This document shows positions 55,119 to 64,000 of a stretch of 64,000 bases of DNA, one piece after another. The stretch lies in assembly GCF_000826185.2 (NCBI RefSeq), contig NZ_LN648874.1, positions 372,001 through 436,000 of the forward strand, given 5' to 3'. This DNA comes from Microbacterium gorillae. GTDB lineage: Bacteria; Actinomycetota; Actinomycetes; Actinomycetales; Microbacteriaceae. The position numbers were made by a program, and so were the translations under genes. Every line of letters starts with the position of its first letter. Position 1 is the first letter of the stretch. The notes beneath the pieces were generated by a model. That model did not search any database and was not told the origin of the DNA. It was given only the letters and a program-made list of their open reading frames with translations.

Positions 55119-56018
55119 TCAGGCGAAGTCGGTGGGGTCGGGGACGCGGATCATGATCTCCTGGGCCACGGTCGCCACCAGCACGCCGTCGCGGGTGAAC
55201 ATGCGCGCGGTCGACAGACCCCGCCCACCGCGGGCGCTGGGGGAGTCCTGGACGTAGAGCAGCCAGTCATCGACGCGGGCGTCCCGGTGCCACCACATGG
55301 CGTGATCGAGGCTGGCCACCCGCAACCCCGGCGAGAGCCAGGAAACGCCGTGCGCCCGCAGGACGGCGTCCTGAATGGTCATGTCGCTCATGAACGCCAG
55401 GGTCGCTCGGTGCAACCACGGGTCATCCGGCAACGGACGCCGAATCCGCATCCACACGACATTGTGGGCGTCGGTGCTCTCGGCGGGGTGGAGGTGCACG
55501 GAGCCGTACGGGTACCGCGTCTCGATCGGGTGCTGCGTGAAGAACTCGGCGCGTGCCGCCGCATCGGGCAGATTCCGGACGGCCTCGAACGCGTCCGGGA
55601 GCGTCTCCGGCGCGGGGATGCCCGCCGGCATGGTCTCCTGATGGTCCAGACCTGGTCCGGCGTCCTGGAACGACGCGATCATCGAGAAGATCGGCTGGCC
55701 GCCCTGATAGGCCTGGGCGCGGCGGGTGGAGAAGGATCGCCCGTCGTGGATGCGATCCACGGACAACGTGAGTCCGCGGTTCGCATCGCCGGGACGCAGG
55801 AAGTAGCCGTGCATCGAGTGCACCACGCGTCCCTCCTCGACCGTGCGGGACGCGGCCACCACGGACTGCGCGAGCACCTGTCCGCCGAAGATTCGCCCGG
55901 TGGGCATCGGAAGTGACCGTCCGGTGAAGATGTCCTCGGTCGTGCGCGCCTCGGTGGCATCCAGATCGAGGACGTCGACCATCGCGTCCACCTTGTCCAT
56001 GTCGGACGACTGACTCAT
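55119..56018 (-). CDS. tesB: acyl-CoA thioesterase II (TesB)
   Basis: Hydrolyses medium- and long-chain acyl-CoA. 299 residues, double hotdog fold: RIFGGQVLAQSVVAASRTV, HSMHGYFLRPGD, the N-terminal SFQ; in the second half ASLDHAMWWH with the catalytic Asp and WLLYVQDSPSARGGRGLS. ATG with GGAGGTG upstream. Confidence 0.95.
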   Translation of the reverse strand: MSQSSDMDKVDAMVDVLDLDATEARTTEDIFTGRSLPMPTGRIFGGQVLAQSVVAASRTVEEGRVVHSMHGYFLRPGDANRGLTLSVDRIHDGRSFSTRRAQAYQGGQPIFSMIASFQDAGPGLDHQETMPAGIPAPETLPDAFEAVRNLPDAAARAEFFTQHPIETRYPYGSVHLHPAESTDAHNVVWMRIRRPLPDDPWLHRATLAFMSDMTIQDAVLRAHGVSWLSPGLRVASLDHAMWWHRDARVDDWLLYVQDSPSARGGRGLSTARMFTRDGVLVATVAQEIMIRVPDPTDFA

Positions 56019-56065
56019 GGCACCTCCAGCGGACCGGCGGTCGGCCCGCTGGCTAGTCTAGGAGG

Positions 56066-56737
56066 ATGCCCGCCTCGCTTCTGCTCACCGACACCGACAC
56101 CGCGCGCGACGTGCTGACCTTCGCCGGACGTGCCGCTCGGGCGGGTGCCGACGCGGTCCGTCTGCAGGCCGAACACGGGGTACTGCGGGTGACGGCGGCC
56201 ACCCTCTCGCCGAACGGGCTGCTCGATGCGACCCCGACGGTCCTGGCGATGCGCGTGGTGGGTGCGGACCCGGAACTCGTCTGCGACTTCGCGGTCGTGC
56301 CGGACGGACTCACTGCGGACGCGCTGACCCCCGGAGCGGTCACCCTGCCCGACACCGCGGTGTCCCCGGCCTGGACCGGCGTCGCACCGCCGCAGAGCGG
56401 ATGGGAGGCCCTCGGCGAGATCCCCGCATCCGTCCTGCAGCTGATCGCCGCGGACGGCATCGCAGCCGTCGCCGACACCGTACCCACGGACGCGGGGGAG
56501 GACATCGTTCGTGCGGTGCGCGCGCGCGTCTGGGGTCCGCTGGACGAGCGGGTCCTGGACGCACCGCGTGGCGTCGCCTTCACCGCCGACGCGTTCGGAT
56601 TCCTCCGCGGGGACGAAACGGTCGCGGTGTTCCGGGCCGAGCGGTGGATGCGTTTCTCACTGCGGCGCGGCCATGTCCTCAGCCGCGGCCCGGCGCGCGT
56701 CGGACTCACACCGGTGCGTGCCACCGGCGCCGTCTGA
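56066..56737 (+). CDS. conserved actinobacterial protein of unknown function
   Basis: 223 residues, soluble, no motif recognised. Alternating beta and alpha character; the C-terminus reads RAERWMRFSLRRGHVLSRGP. The ATG is preceded by AGGAGG, itself preceded by TAGTCT six bases before the ATG, so both a ribosome-binding site and a leaderless start can be read. It meets the flavoprotein gene with six bases between. Confidence 0.7.
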   Translation: MPASLLLTDTDTARDVLTFAGRAARAGADAVRLQAEHGVLRVTAATLSPNGLLDATPTVLAMRVVGADPELVCDFAVVPDGLTADALTPGAVTLPDTAVSPAWTGVAPPQSGWEALGEIPASVLQLIAADGIAAVADTVPTDAGEDIVRAVRARVWGPLDERVLDAPRGVAFTADAFGFLRGDETVAVFRAERWMRFSLRRGHVLSRGPARVGLTPVRATGAV

Positions 56738-56743
56738 CGCGGC

Positions 56744-58405
56744 TCAGCGGCTCGCGCCGCGTCCGGCCTGCCGTCCGCTGAACAGGCACCCGCCGAGGAA
56801 CGTGCCCTCCAGCGCCCGGTAGCCGTGCACGCCGCCTCCGCCGAACCCGCTCGCCTCACCGCACGCGAACAGCCCGGGAATCGGCTCGCCGGACGCGGAC
56901 AGCGCCCGACCGTCCAGGTCCGTCTCGATGCCGCCGAGGGACTTCCGGGTCAGCACGTGCAGTTTGACGGCGATCAGGGGGCCGGCCGCCGGATCCTGCA
57001 GGCGGTGGGGTGCGGCCGTGCGGATGAGCTTGTCGCCACGATAGGCGCGCGCGGATCGGAGCATCGCGATCTGCGCGTCCTTGGTGAAGTCATTGGTGAT
57101 CTCTCGGTCCCGGGCTTCGACCTCGCGGATGACGTTCTCGCGATCCAGGAGCTCCCCACCGGGAAGCGCCTGCATCTCGTCCAGCAGAACGTTGAGCGTG
57201 TCGGCGTGGACGAAGTCCTCGCCCTGATCCAGGAACGCCTGCACCGGCTCCGTCGGGCCCTTCGCGAGGCGGGACTTCAGGAGCAGCGACACGTCCTTGC
57301 CGGTCAGATCCGGATTCTGCTCGCTCCCGGACAGGGCGAACTCCTTCTCGATGATCTTCCGCGTCAGGATGAACCACGAGTGATCGTGCCCGGTCGCCCG
57401 CAGATGGGCGAGGGTACCGAGGGTGTCGAAACCGGGGAAGAGGGGGACCGGCAGACGATGCCCGGTGGCATCGAGCCACAGCGAGGACGGACCGGGCAGG
57501 ATGCGGATGCCGTGCCCGGGCCAGACCGGATCCCAGTTGCGGATGCCCTCGACGTAGTGCCACATGCGGTCCTCGTTGATCAGCCGTGCGCCGGCGGACG
57601 CGCTCACACCGAGCATCGAACCGTCGACGTACGCCGGCACGCCGGTGAGCATGCTCGTCGGGGCGGTGCCAAGGCGAGACGGCCAGTTCGCCCGCACGAG
57701 GTCGTGGTTGCCCCCGATCCCACCGGACGCGACGATGACGGCACCCGCCTCTACCTGCCACTGGCCGGCGACATCGCGATTCGAGGCCTCGCCGCGTTCC
57801 GCGCCGGACTCGATCAGCACATCCCCGCGCGCTCCGGTCACGGCCCCATCCGTGACGATGAGCTCCGTGACGCGGTGCCGCGGCAGAACGGTGAGCGTCC
57901 CGGCCTCCTCCGCGGCTTCCACGGCGGCTTGGAAGGGAGCGACGATGCCCGGTCCGGTGCCCCACGTGATGTGGAATCGCGGAACGGAGTTGCCCGGCCC
58001 GATCGCGCCGTACCCGCCGCGCTCGGCCCATCCGACGACCGGGAAGAAGCCGACACCCAGTTCGCGCAACCAGGCGCGCTTGCCCTCCGCCGCCCACTGC
58101 AGGTAGGCCTCCGCCCACGCCCGCGGCCAGCGATCCTCCTCTCGATCGAACCCCGCATTGCCGAACCAGTCCTGGCGAGCGAGGTCGAGGTCATCCGTGA
58201 TGCCCATGCGGCGCTGCTCCGGAGAGTCGATGAGGAAGAGCCCGCCGAAGGACCACCAGGCCTGCCCGCCGAGGTTGGTCCGCGGCTCCTGGTCGACGAT
58301 GACCACCTGTTTGCCCGCCAGGACCGCCTCGCGCGCGGCGACGAGTCCGGACAGGCCCCAGCCGATCACGAGGACATCGGTGGACCGGGAGGTGGTGGGG
58401 GGCAT
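56744..58405 (-). CDS. FAD-binding dehydrogenase (fumarate reductase/KstD-like flavoprotein)
   Basis: 553 residues from the ATG at 58405, six bases after AAGGAG. N-terminal VLVIGWGLSGLVAAREAVLAG and the acidic DQEPRTNLGGQAWWSFGGLF bind FAD; the C-terminal LFACGEASGFGGGGVHGYRALEGTFLGG closes the site. The very long frame continuing upstream is antisense to tdh and not used. Substrate unknown. Confidence 0.88.
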   Translation of the reverse strand: MPPTTSRSTDVLVIGWGLSGLVAAREAVLAGKQVVIVDQEPRTNLGGQAWWSFGGLFLIDSPEQRRMGITDDLDLARQDWFGNAGFDREEDRWPRAWAEAYLQWAAEGKRAWLRELGVGFFPVVGWAERGGYGAIGPGNSVPRFHITWGTGPGIVAPFQAAVEAAEEAGTLTVLPRHRVTELIVTDGAVTGARGDVLIESGAERGEASNRDVAGQWQVEAGAVIVASGGIGGNHDLVRANWPSRLGTAPTSMLTGVPAYVDGSMLGVSASAGARLINEDRMWHYVEGIRNWDPVWPGHGIRILPGPSSLWLDATGHRLPVPLFPGFDTLGTLAHLRATGHDHSWFILTRKIIEKEFALSGSEQNPDLTGKDVSLLLKSRLAKGPTEPVQAFLDQGEDFVHADTLNVLLDEMQALPGGELLDRENVIREVEARDREITNDFTKDAQIAMLRSARAYRGDKLIRTAAPHRLQDPAAGPLIAVKLHVLTRKSLGGIETDLDGRALSASGEPIPGLFACGEASGFGGGGVHGYRALEGTFLGGCLFSGRQAGRGASR

Positions 58406-58576
58406 CTCGACTCCTTCGTCGTGGGGCTTTCCGATGACGCTATCCGGTCTGCGCCGACGCGACACGACGACGCACCCGATCGCCGCGAGAGGGTGCACCG
58501 GCCGTAGGGTGGGAGACGGCCGTTTCGCAGACCCCGCGGGCGGTGACCGCTCACGAGGCAGGGAGAATGCGCGGCG
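58406..58576. promoter_or_regulatory. divergent promoter region, flavoprotein / tdh
   Basis: TAGCGT on the minus strand (58438-58443) suits the flavoprotein gene. A hairpin CGGCCGT / ACGGCCG at 58499-58505 and 58516-58522 lies in front of tdh. No other gene. Confidence 0.4.
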
Positions 58577-59620
58577 ATGAAGGCGCTGTTCAAGAGCGAG
58601 GCCGGACCGGGCTTCGAGTACGTCGATCGACCGGAGCCGGAGGTGGGGCCGGCGGATGTCAAGATCCGCGTGCTGCGCACCGGAATCTGCGGCACCGACC
58701 TGCACATCGAACGCTGGGATGACTGGGCGGCGGGCAATGTGCCCACCCCGATCATCCCGGGCCACGAGTTCAGCGGCGAGGTCGTCGAGGTCGGCCCGCT
58801 CGTGCACGATGTCAGCGTCGGCGATCTGGTCTCCGGCGAGGGTCACATCGTCTGCGGCATGTGCCGCAACTGCCGTGCCGGCCGGGCGCAGATGTGCATC
58901 CGGACGAAGGGTGTGGGTGTGCAGCGCGACGGCGCGTTCGCGGAGTACATCGTCATCCCGGGCCGGAACGTGTGGGTGCATCAGACCCCGATCGATCCGG
59001 ACGTCGCGGCGATCTTCGACCCGTTCGGCAACGCCGTCCACACCGCGCTGAAGTTCGGCGTCGTCGGCGAGGACGTGCTGGTCACCGGGTGCGGACCCAT
59101 CGGTCTGATGGCGATCGCGGTGGCGCGTCACGTCGGCGCGCGCTTCATCGTGGCGACGGACGTTTCCGCCCCACGCCTCGAGATGGCGCGGCGGATGGGC
59201 GCGGACGCCGTCGTGGACGTCTCGGCCGGCCGCGTCGCGGACGTGCAGCGCGAGCTCGGCATGCGGGAGGGATTCGACGTCGGCTTTGAGATGTCCGGCT
59301 CCCCGGCGGCGCTGCCGGAGATGATCGAGAACATGAACCACGGCGGGCGCATCGCGATGCTGGGGCTGCCCGCGGCGCCGTTCCCGGTGGACTGGGGCAA
59401 GGTGGTCACGCACATGCTCACCCTGAGCGGGATCTACGGCCGCGAGATGTTCGAGACGTGGAACTCCATGAGCGCGATGCTGCAGTCCTCGGACACGCTG
59501 CGAGACCGGCTCGGGGAGATCATCTCCGACCGCTACCCGGCGCGCGAGTGGCGCGCGGCGTTCGATGCGGCCGCCTCCGGTGGCGTGGGCAAGGTCATCA
59601 TCGACTGGACGGAGATCTGA
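58577..59620 (+). CDS. tdh: L-threonine 3-dehydrogenase
   Basis: Oxidises threonine to 2-amino-3-ketobutyrate with NAD+. 347 residues of the zinc alcohol-dehydrogenase family: catalytic-zinc residues in [10 protein letters not shown] and GHEFSGEV, structural zinc in [15 protein letters not shown], and the cofactor motif [16 protein letters not shown]. Paired with kbl one base downstream. Confidence 0.95.
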   Translation: MKALFKSEAGPGFEYVDRPEPEVGPADVKIRVLRTGICGTDLHIERWDDWAAGNVPTPIIPGHEFSGEVVEVGPLVHDVSVGDLVSGEGHIVCGMCRNCRAGRAQMCIRTKGVGVQRDGAFAEYIVIPGRNVWVHQTPIDPDVAAIFDPFGNAVHTALKFGVVGEDVLVTGCGPIGLMAIAVARHVGARFIVATDVSAPRLEMARRMGADAVVDVSAGRVADVQRELGMREGFDVGFEMSGSPAALPEMIENMNHGGRIAMLGLPAAPFPVDWGKVVTHMLTLSGIYGREMFETWNSMSAMLQSSDTLRDRLGEIISDRYPAREWRAAFDAAASGGVGKVIIDWTEI

Positions 59621-59621
59621 G

Positions 59622-60803
59622 ATGTACACGGGTGTGAAGGAGCAGTTCCAGGCGGAGCTCGACGAGATCGAGGCGGCCGGACTGACCAAGCATGAGCGCG
59701 GCATCGCCGGTCCGCAGGGGTCGGAGGTCCGCGTCGGCGATGCCGACGTGCTGAACTTCTGCGCGAACAACTACCTCGGCCTCGCCGATGACCCGCGCAT
59801 CGTGGCCGCGGCCCACCGCGGGCTCGACGAGTGGGGCTACGGCCTGGCCAGCGTGCGCTTCATCTGTGGCACGCAGGAGCAGCACCTGGCTCTCGAGCAG
59901 CGGCTGTCCGCTTTCCTCGGCTACGAGGACGCGATCCTGTTCTCGTCGTGCTTCGACGCCAACGGCGGGGTCTTCGAGACCCTGTTCGGCGCGGACGACG
60001 CGATCATCTCCGACGAGCTGAACCACGCCTCGATCATCGACGGCATCCGCCTGTCCAAGGCCGCGCGCCACCGTTATCACAACCGCGACATGGCGGACCT
60101 CGAGGCGAAGCTGGTGGAGACCGCCGGCGCGCGGCGCCGCGTGATCGTCACCGACGGCGTGTTCTCGATGGACGGCTACATCGCCCCGCTCGCGGAGATC
60201 TGCGACCTGGCTGAGAAGTACGACGCGCTGGTGTTCGTCGATGACTCGCACGCGGTCGGCTTCGTCGGCGAGAACGGCCGCGGCACGCCCGAGCTGTGTG
60301 GCGTCGAGGGCCGGGTGGACATCACCACGGGCACGTTCGGCAAGGCCCTCGGTGGGGCATCCGGCGGCTACGTCGCCGCGCACGGCGAGATCGTTGATCT
60401 GCTGCGCCAGCGCGCCCGTCCGTACCTGTTCTCCAACACCCTCGCGCCGGCCATCGTCGCGGGCACCATCGAAGCGCTGGAGCTGCTGGCGGCCTCCGGC
60501 GAGCTGCGCGAACGTCTGCGGGAGAACGCGGCACTGTTCCGGCGGCTGATGACGGACGCCGGATTCGAGCTGCTGCCGGGCGAACACCCCATCATCCCGG
60601 TGATGTTCGGCGATGCCCGGCTGACGGCGAACATCGCCGCGGAGCTGCAGACCCGCGGGGTCTACGTCACCGCGTTCAGCTTCCCGGTGGTGCCGCGCGA
60701 GCAGGCGCGCATCCGCGTGCAGCTGTCCGCCGCGCACAAGTCGGACGAGATCGAGCGCTGCGTCGCGGCGTTCGTCGCAGCCCGGGACACCGTCACCGCC
60801 TGA
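59622..60803 (+). CDS. kbl: glycine C-acetyltransferase (2-amino-3-ketobutyrate CoA ligase)
   Basis: Splits 2-amino-3-ketobutyrate with CoA into glycine and acetyl-CoA. 393 residues of the PLP alpha-oxoamine synthase family: [29 protein letters not shown], and the PLP-lysine in [14 protein letters not shown]. The ATG at 59622 lies one base after the tdh stop. tdh and kbl together convert threonine to glycine. Confidence 0.96.
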   Translation: MYTGVKEQFQAELDEIEAAGLTKHERGIAGPQGSEVRVGDADVLNFCANNYLGLADDPRIVAAAHRGLDEWGYGLASVRFICGTQEQHLALEQRLSAFLGYEDAILFSSCFDANGGVFETLFGADDAIISDELNHASIIDGIRLSKAARHRYHNRDMADLEAKLVETAGARRRVIVTDGVFSMDGYIAPLAEICDLAEKYDALVFVDDSHAVGFVGENGRGTPELCGVEGRVDITTGTFGKALGGASGGYVAAHGEIVDLLRQRARPYLFSNTLAPAIVAGTIEALELLAASGELRERLRENAALFRRLMTDAGFELLPGEHPIIPVMFGDARLTANIAAELQTRGVYVTAFSFPVVPREQARIRVQLSAAHKSDEIERCVAAFVAARDTVTA

Positions 60804-60820
60804 CCCGTCGGCGCTGTCGG

Positions 60821-60859
60821 CCGCGTCGCCGCTCATCCACCGGACCGGTGGCGACGCGG
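60821..60859. terminator. bidirectional hairpin between kbl and the globin gene
   Basis: CCGCGTCG (60821-60828) with CGACGCGG (60852-60859), and inner CCACCGG / CCGGTGG (60837-60843, 60845-60851), with an eight-base bulge on the left side. Confidence 0.6.
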
Positions 60860-60864
60860 GCGGG

Positions 60865-61290
60865 TCAGAGCGCGGGTCGGCCGCCGGCGGCCGGGCCGAT
60901 TCCGCTCGGCTCGAAGGTGTTCACCATGGCGTGGGCGGCGCGGTCGAGGTAATCCCACAGGGTCGCCTCGTGAATCGGGGAGAGCTGCAGAGCGTCCACG
61001 GCGGCGCGCATGTGCGCGAGCCACCGGTCGCGAGCGTCCGGGTCGACATGGAAGGGCATGTGCCGCATCCGCAGACGCGGATGGCCGCGCTGCTCGGAGT
61101 ACGTCGACGGGCCGCCCCAGTACTGCTCGAGGAACATGGTCAGGCGCTCGTGCGCTCCGGCCATGTCCTCATCCGGGTACATCGGCTTGAGCACCGGGTC
61201 CGCGGCGACGCCGGCGTAGAACACGTCGACCAGACGGACGAACGTGTCGTGTCCGCCGATCTGCTCGTAGAAGCTGGGGGCGTCGGTCAT
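60865..61290 (-). CDS. truncated hemoglobin, group II (GlbO-like)
   Basis: 141 residues, two-over-two globin fold: SFYEQIGGHDTFVRLVDVFY, then the Phe/Tyr and Trp heme-pocket positions and the proximal His in RMRHMPF. Group II globins in actinobacteria bind O2 and take part in redox or NO defence. Its ATG overlaps the stop of the channel gene (ATGA), so it is co-translated with it. Confidence 0.93.
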   Translation of the reverse strand: MTDAPSFYEQIGGHDTFVRLVDVFYAGVAADPVLKPMYPDEDMAGAHERLTMFLEQYWGGPSTYSEQRGHPRLRMRHMPFHVDPDARDRWLAHMRAAVDALQLSPIHEATLWDYLDRAAHAMVNTFEPSGIGPAAGGRPAL

Positions 61291-62444
61291 GACTGGTCCT
61301 TCTCGCCGGACTCGGGTTTGTTCTTCTTCTTCGGTGTCTTCTGCCCGGTGGGCGACGGTTTCGTGACGGGGCGAGCGTCATCCTCCGGCGTCACCGGGAT
61401 CGCGGTCGGTCCGGCGACGGTCCGCGCCCGCCAGGTGGGCCGCTTCGGCGTCGAGACCACCGGTTGCGTCGCCGTGCGCGGCGGGTTGGCCCCGCGCACG
61501 CGGAAGGCCCCCTCGCTGCCGGTCAGCTCCACGGAGATGAGGTTCGCCACCGGCATGTCCGTGGCCTGGAACGCGCGCTTCAGACGCGTTCGGAGTTCCT
61601 GAGCGACGTCGTCGCGTGAGGTGGAGCGCGTCCGCATGACCGCGCGCAGCACCATCGTGTCGTCGGTCACGGCCTCCAGGCCCCACGTCTCCGGTTTGCC
61701 GACGATGCGCGAGCGCCACTTCGGGTCCTGGGCGAAGGAGGTGAGTGCCCCCTGGAGCACCGCGTCGGCGGCGTCCACGTCGGCGGCGGCCGGAACGGAC
61801 ACGTCCACGATGACCCGGGACCAGCCCTGCGACATGTTGCCGATGCGGAGGATCTCGCCGTTGCGGACATACCAGAGCGTGCCGTTCACATCGCGCACGT
61901 GCGTGACTCGCACGCTGACGTACTCCACGATGCCGGTGGCGAGACCGAGGTCGACGACGTCGCCGATGCCGACCTGGTCCTCGACCACGATGAAGATGCC
62001 GTTCAGGACGTCCTTGACGATGTTCTGCGCGCCGAAACCGAGGCCGGCGCCGACGGCGGCGGTGATGAGCGTCAGGGAACCGAGGATGTCCTGGTTGAGC
62101 ACCTGGACGGACAGCACGCCGGCAACGATCACAAGGGTGATGTTCACCACGTTCTGCAGGATGGACCCCAGGGTCCGCGTGCGCTGGACGAGGCGCGCGG
62201 CTGCGAGCGGGGAGCGGTCGAGGGCCTGCGTGTCCTCGACGTTCGCCTTGTGCTTCGCCCCCAGCACGATGCGGTTGACGATGCGGCGGATGACGAACCG
62301 GAGACCCCCGGCGATGAGGAAGCAGATCACGATGATGCTCGCGACCGACAGCAGGTTCAGGCCGGTCTGCAGCAGGAACCTCAGCACGCTGTCCCATGAC
62401 GGCGGTGTCCAGTCGGGGAGGGGGGAAGTCGCGGTGAGGAGCAC
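61287..62444 (-). CDS. MscS-family mechanosensitive ion channel
   Basis: 385 residues. About three membrane helices in the first half; the pore-lining helix and beta domain are visible in AAVGAGLGFGAQNIVKDVLNGIFIVVEDQVGIGDVV. The C-terminus is a basic, Lys/Pro-rich tail (PTGQKTPKKKNKPES). GTG start with TAGGAT six bases upstream. It is the first gene of the channel-globin unit. Confidence 0.92.
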   Translation of the reverse strand: MLLTATSPLPDWTPPSWDSVLRFLLQTGLNLLSVASIIVICFLIAGGLRFVIRRIVNRIVLGAKHKANVEDTQALDRSPLAAARLVQRTRTLGSILQNVVNITLVIVAGVLSVQVLNQDILGSLTLITAAVGAGLGFGAQNIVKDVLNGIFIVVEDQVGIGDVVDLGLATGIVEYVSVRVTHVRDVNGTLWYVRNGEILRIGNMSQGWSRVIVDVSVPAAADVDAADAVLQGALTSFAQDPKWRSRIVGKPETWGLEAVTDDTMVLRAVMRTRSTSRDDVAQELRTRLKRAFQATDMPVANLISVELTGSEGAFRVRGANPPRTATQPVVSTPKRPTWRARTVAGPTAIPVTPEDDARPVTKPSPTGQKTPKKKNKPESGEKDQS

Positions 62445-62450
62445 CGTCCC

Positions 62451-62456
62451 ATCCTA
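62451..62456 (-). promoter_or_regulatory. -10 box of mscS-glbO, six bases before the GTG
   Basis: TAGGAT on the minus strand, then GGGACG, then GTG at 62444; no ribosome-binding site. Confidence 0.55.
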
Positions 62457-62476
62457 CGAGGGGCGACCTTCGCGTC

Positions 62477-62526
62477 CGGTGGACCCTCCACCGCACGGCG
62501 AAGGCGGGACGCCACTGCGCCCCGCC
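62477..62526 (-). terminator. paired hairpins after the ABC permease gene
   Basis: CGGTGGA / TCCACCG (62477-62483, 62487-62493) and GGCGGG / CCCGCC (62503-62508, 62521-62526). They lie downstream of the permease on the minus strand and before the channel gene. Confidence 0.5.
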
Positions 62527-62544
62527 TCCGTGGATTCGTGACGC

Positions 62545-63396
62545 TCAGGCGTCGCGCGTCTTCAGGACCACGTATCCGGCGGCGAGTCCGGCGACCGCCC
62601 ATCCGGCGATCGCGAGACCGCCACGCAACTGCGCGTCCCCCGTGTTCTGCACGAAGTCGGATCCGGCATTCATCGGCAGGTAGTTGGCGACGGTCTGGAT
62701 CCAGTCGAGGTTCGGGACCATACCGAGCATGCTCGCCACGATCGGGAGCACGAACACGATGCCCGCGACGATCGCGAGCGAACCCGCGCCGCTGCGAACC
62801 GCGAATCCGACCCCGAGGCCGAGCAGGGCGAGACCCGCGAGGTAGAGCGCGTTCCAGATGTAGGGGAGCACGGCGGTGGCCGGGTCGCTGAGGTCCAGAC
62901 CGGCATCGACACCGCCGAAGATCGGCAGCGTCACCGCGAGGGCGACGAGGTTGGTGATCAGGCTCAGTGCCACGACGAAACCGAAGACGGACAGCGCCTT
63001 CGCGAGGAACGCGCGGGTGCGATCCGGGGCGGCCGTGAGGGTCGAACGGATCATGCCGGTGGAGTACTCACCGGTGACGAAGATGGTGCCGAGGATGCAG
63101 GCCAGCAGCACCGTGAACATGGACGGGAGTGTGACGGCCGACGCGATGCTTCCGTTCGCGCTCTCCGGCGAGACCAGGTCGTTCGAGGTCAGTTGCAGGG
63201 CCACCAGCACGCTGATTCCCACACTGAGCGCGAAAACGATGGCGGCGGACCACCAGGTGGAGCGCAGCGTGACCAGCTTGATCCACTCGGAGCGGACCTC
63301 GTGACCGAGGGTCAGTCGATAGGGTGACGCGGTGCGCGTGGCCGGGGTGGCCGGAGTCGTGGTGGCGGCCGGGGCGGGAGCGGTTGCGGTGGTCAC
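62545..63396 (-). CDS. ABC transporter permease (ABC-2-like)
   Basis: 283 residues from the GTG at 63396, which overlaps the ATPase stop. An Ala/Thr/Pro-rich N-terminus leads to HEVRSEWIKLVTLRSTWWS, then about six membrane helices. FVTGEYSTGMIRSTLTAAPDR is typical of the ABC-2/bacitracin-resistance-like permeases. Substrate unknown. Confidence 0.88.
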   Translation of the reverse strand: MTTATAPAPAATTTPATPATRTASPYRLTLGHEVRSEWIKLVTLRSTWWSAAIVFALSVGISVLVALQLTSNDLVSPESANGSIASAVTLPSMFTVLLACILGTIFVTGEYSTGMIRSTLTAAPDRTRAFLAKALSVFGFVVALSLITNLVALAVTLPIFGGVDAGLDLSDPATAVLPYIWNALYLAGLALLGLGVGFAVRSGAGSLAIVAGIVFVLPIVASMLGMVPNLDWIQTVANYLPMNAGSDFVQNTGDAQLRGGLAIAGWAVAGLAAGYVVLKTRDA

Positions 63397-64000
63397 TTCA
63401 TGTCCTTCGTCTTGTACTCGACGGCGTCGCCGGTGAGGGCCATGTACGCCTCTTCCAGCGACCCCGTGCGCGTGGTGAGCTGGTGCACGGTGATCCCGGA
63501 CGCCGCGGCGATGTCGCCGACGTGTGCCGCGGGGGCGCCGGAGACGATGAGCTCGTCCGGGGCGGTGGTGGCGACGGTGACGGTGTCCGAACGGAGGGCG
63601 GATGCGAGCTCGGCCGCCCGGGGCGAGCGGACGAGCACGTCTTCGCGGGTCCACTGCGAGACCAGCTGCGGCAGGGGCGCATCGGCGAGGACGCGACCCT
63701 TGCCGAGCACGATCAGGTGGTCGGCGGTCTGCGCCATCTCGCTCATCAGGTGGCTGGAGAGCAGCACCGTGCGGCCCGAGGCGGCGTAGGAGCGGACGAA
63801 CTCGCGCACCCAGCGCACGCCCTCCGGGTCCAGGCCGTTCACGGGCTCGTCGAGGATCAGGGTCTGCGGGTCGCCGAGCAGTGCGGCCGCGATGCCGAGC
63901 CGCTGTCCCATGCCGAGGGAGAATCCGCCGGCGCGCTTACGGGCGACCGCGGTGAGACCGGTGATCTCCAGCACCTCGTCGACGCGACGGGCCGGGATGC
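63393..64000 (-). CDS. ABC transporter ATP-binding protein, 5' end beyond the window
   Basis: About 202 residues are visible. Signature FSLGMGQRLGIAAALLGDP, Walker B TLILDEPVNGLDPEG and the H-loop LSSHLMSE are present; the Walker A is outside the window. The C-terminus has a regulatory stretch (SPRAAELASALRSD...) often seen in drug/lantibiotic-type exporters. Partner of the permease downstream. Confidence 0.92.
   Translation of the reverse strand, partial: IPARRVDEVLEITGLTAVARKRAGGFSLGMGQRLGIAAALLGDPQTLILDEPVNGLDPEGVRWVREFVRSYAASGRTVLLSSHLMSEMAQTADHLIVLGKGRVLADAPLPQLVSQWTREDVLVRSPRAAELASALRSDTVTVATTAPDELIVSGAPAAHVGDIAAASGITVHQLTTRTGSLEEAYMALTGDAVEYKTKDMK

Noticed and set aside
56744..59770. 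A single 1008-residue flavoprotein
   Set aside because: The upstream half of that frame is antisense to tdh and reads like noise; an ATG with AAGGAG at 58405 gives a normal 553-residue protein.

Overview
The window is a high-GC (roughly 70%), gene-dense chromosomal segment of an actinobacterium. Gene order, frequent GTG starts, GTGA/ATGA stop-start overlaps and many -10 boxes directly in front of start codons fit Microbacteriaceae, most likely Microbacterium or a close relative. The genus is an inference from family content, since no 16S or marker search was possible. There is no phage, plasmid origin or CRISPR array; the only mobile element is one intact IS30-family insertion sequence.

Layout. 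1-3.1 kb: an SDR dehydrogenase, a KstD-type flavoprotein and a small unknown gene. 3.1-11.2 kb: a conserved actinobacterial core block, xerC - (IS30) - M23 peptidase - rpsB - tsf - pyrH - frr - cdsA - DivIVA-like gene. 11.2-16.9 kb: cell-envelope and unknown genes (a transglycosylase-like secreted protein, an alpha/beta hydrolase, an AI-2E-type permease, a large membrane protein coupled to a thioredoxin/TPR protein). 17-23.4 kb: a glycogen/alpha-glucan cluster on the minus strand, glgX, glgE, glgB. 23.5-25.7 kb: cysteine desulfurase and mnmA, which together can deliver sulfur for tRNA 2-thiouridine. 25.8-28.3 kb: a MarR regulator facing an unknown gene plus an NAD(P)-binding protein, a HAD hydrolase and a small membrane protein. 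28.4-39.8 kb: ligA, a nucleotidyltransferase coupled to an acyl-CoA ligase, gatCAB (indirect Gln/Asn-tRNA synthesis), dinB, a GerW-like protein and a P-loop kinase. 39.9-41.1 kb: zincin - clpS - DUF2017. 41.3-49.4 kb: an accessory-looking run of NmrA/SDR oxidoreductases interleaved with AraC, XRE and MarR regulators and an MFS exporter. 49.4-56.7 kb: tRNA-His, orn, tRNA-Arg, msrA, ssb, a damaged lipoprotein gene, ettA and two thioesterases. 56.7-64 kb: a flavoprotein dehydrogenase, the tdh-kbl threonine degradation pair, mscS-glbO, and an ABC exporter that runs off the window end.

Most notable observations. (1) A repeated four-motif intergenic element (motifs like CGCTCCCAC / GGGAGCG / CGCTCTCA / GTGGGAGCG) occurs four times, always just downstream of genes and three times between convergent genes; the IS30 copy sits inside one of them. 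(2) At least ten genes have a TANNNT box exactly six bases before the start codon, which is what leaderless transcripts look like. (3) CdsA carries an N-terminal 11-residue repeat array. (4) A C/G homopolymer tract near 52.0 kb has probably destroyed, in the sequence or in the cell, the front of a lipoprotein gene.
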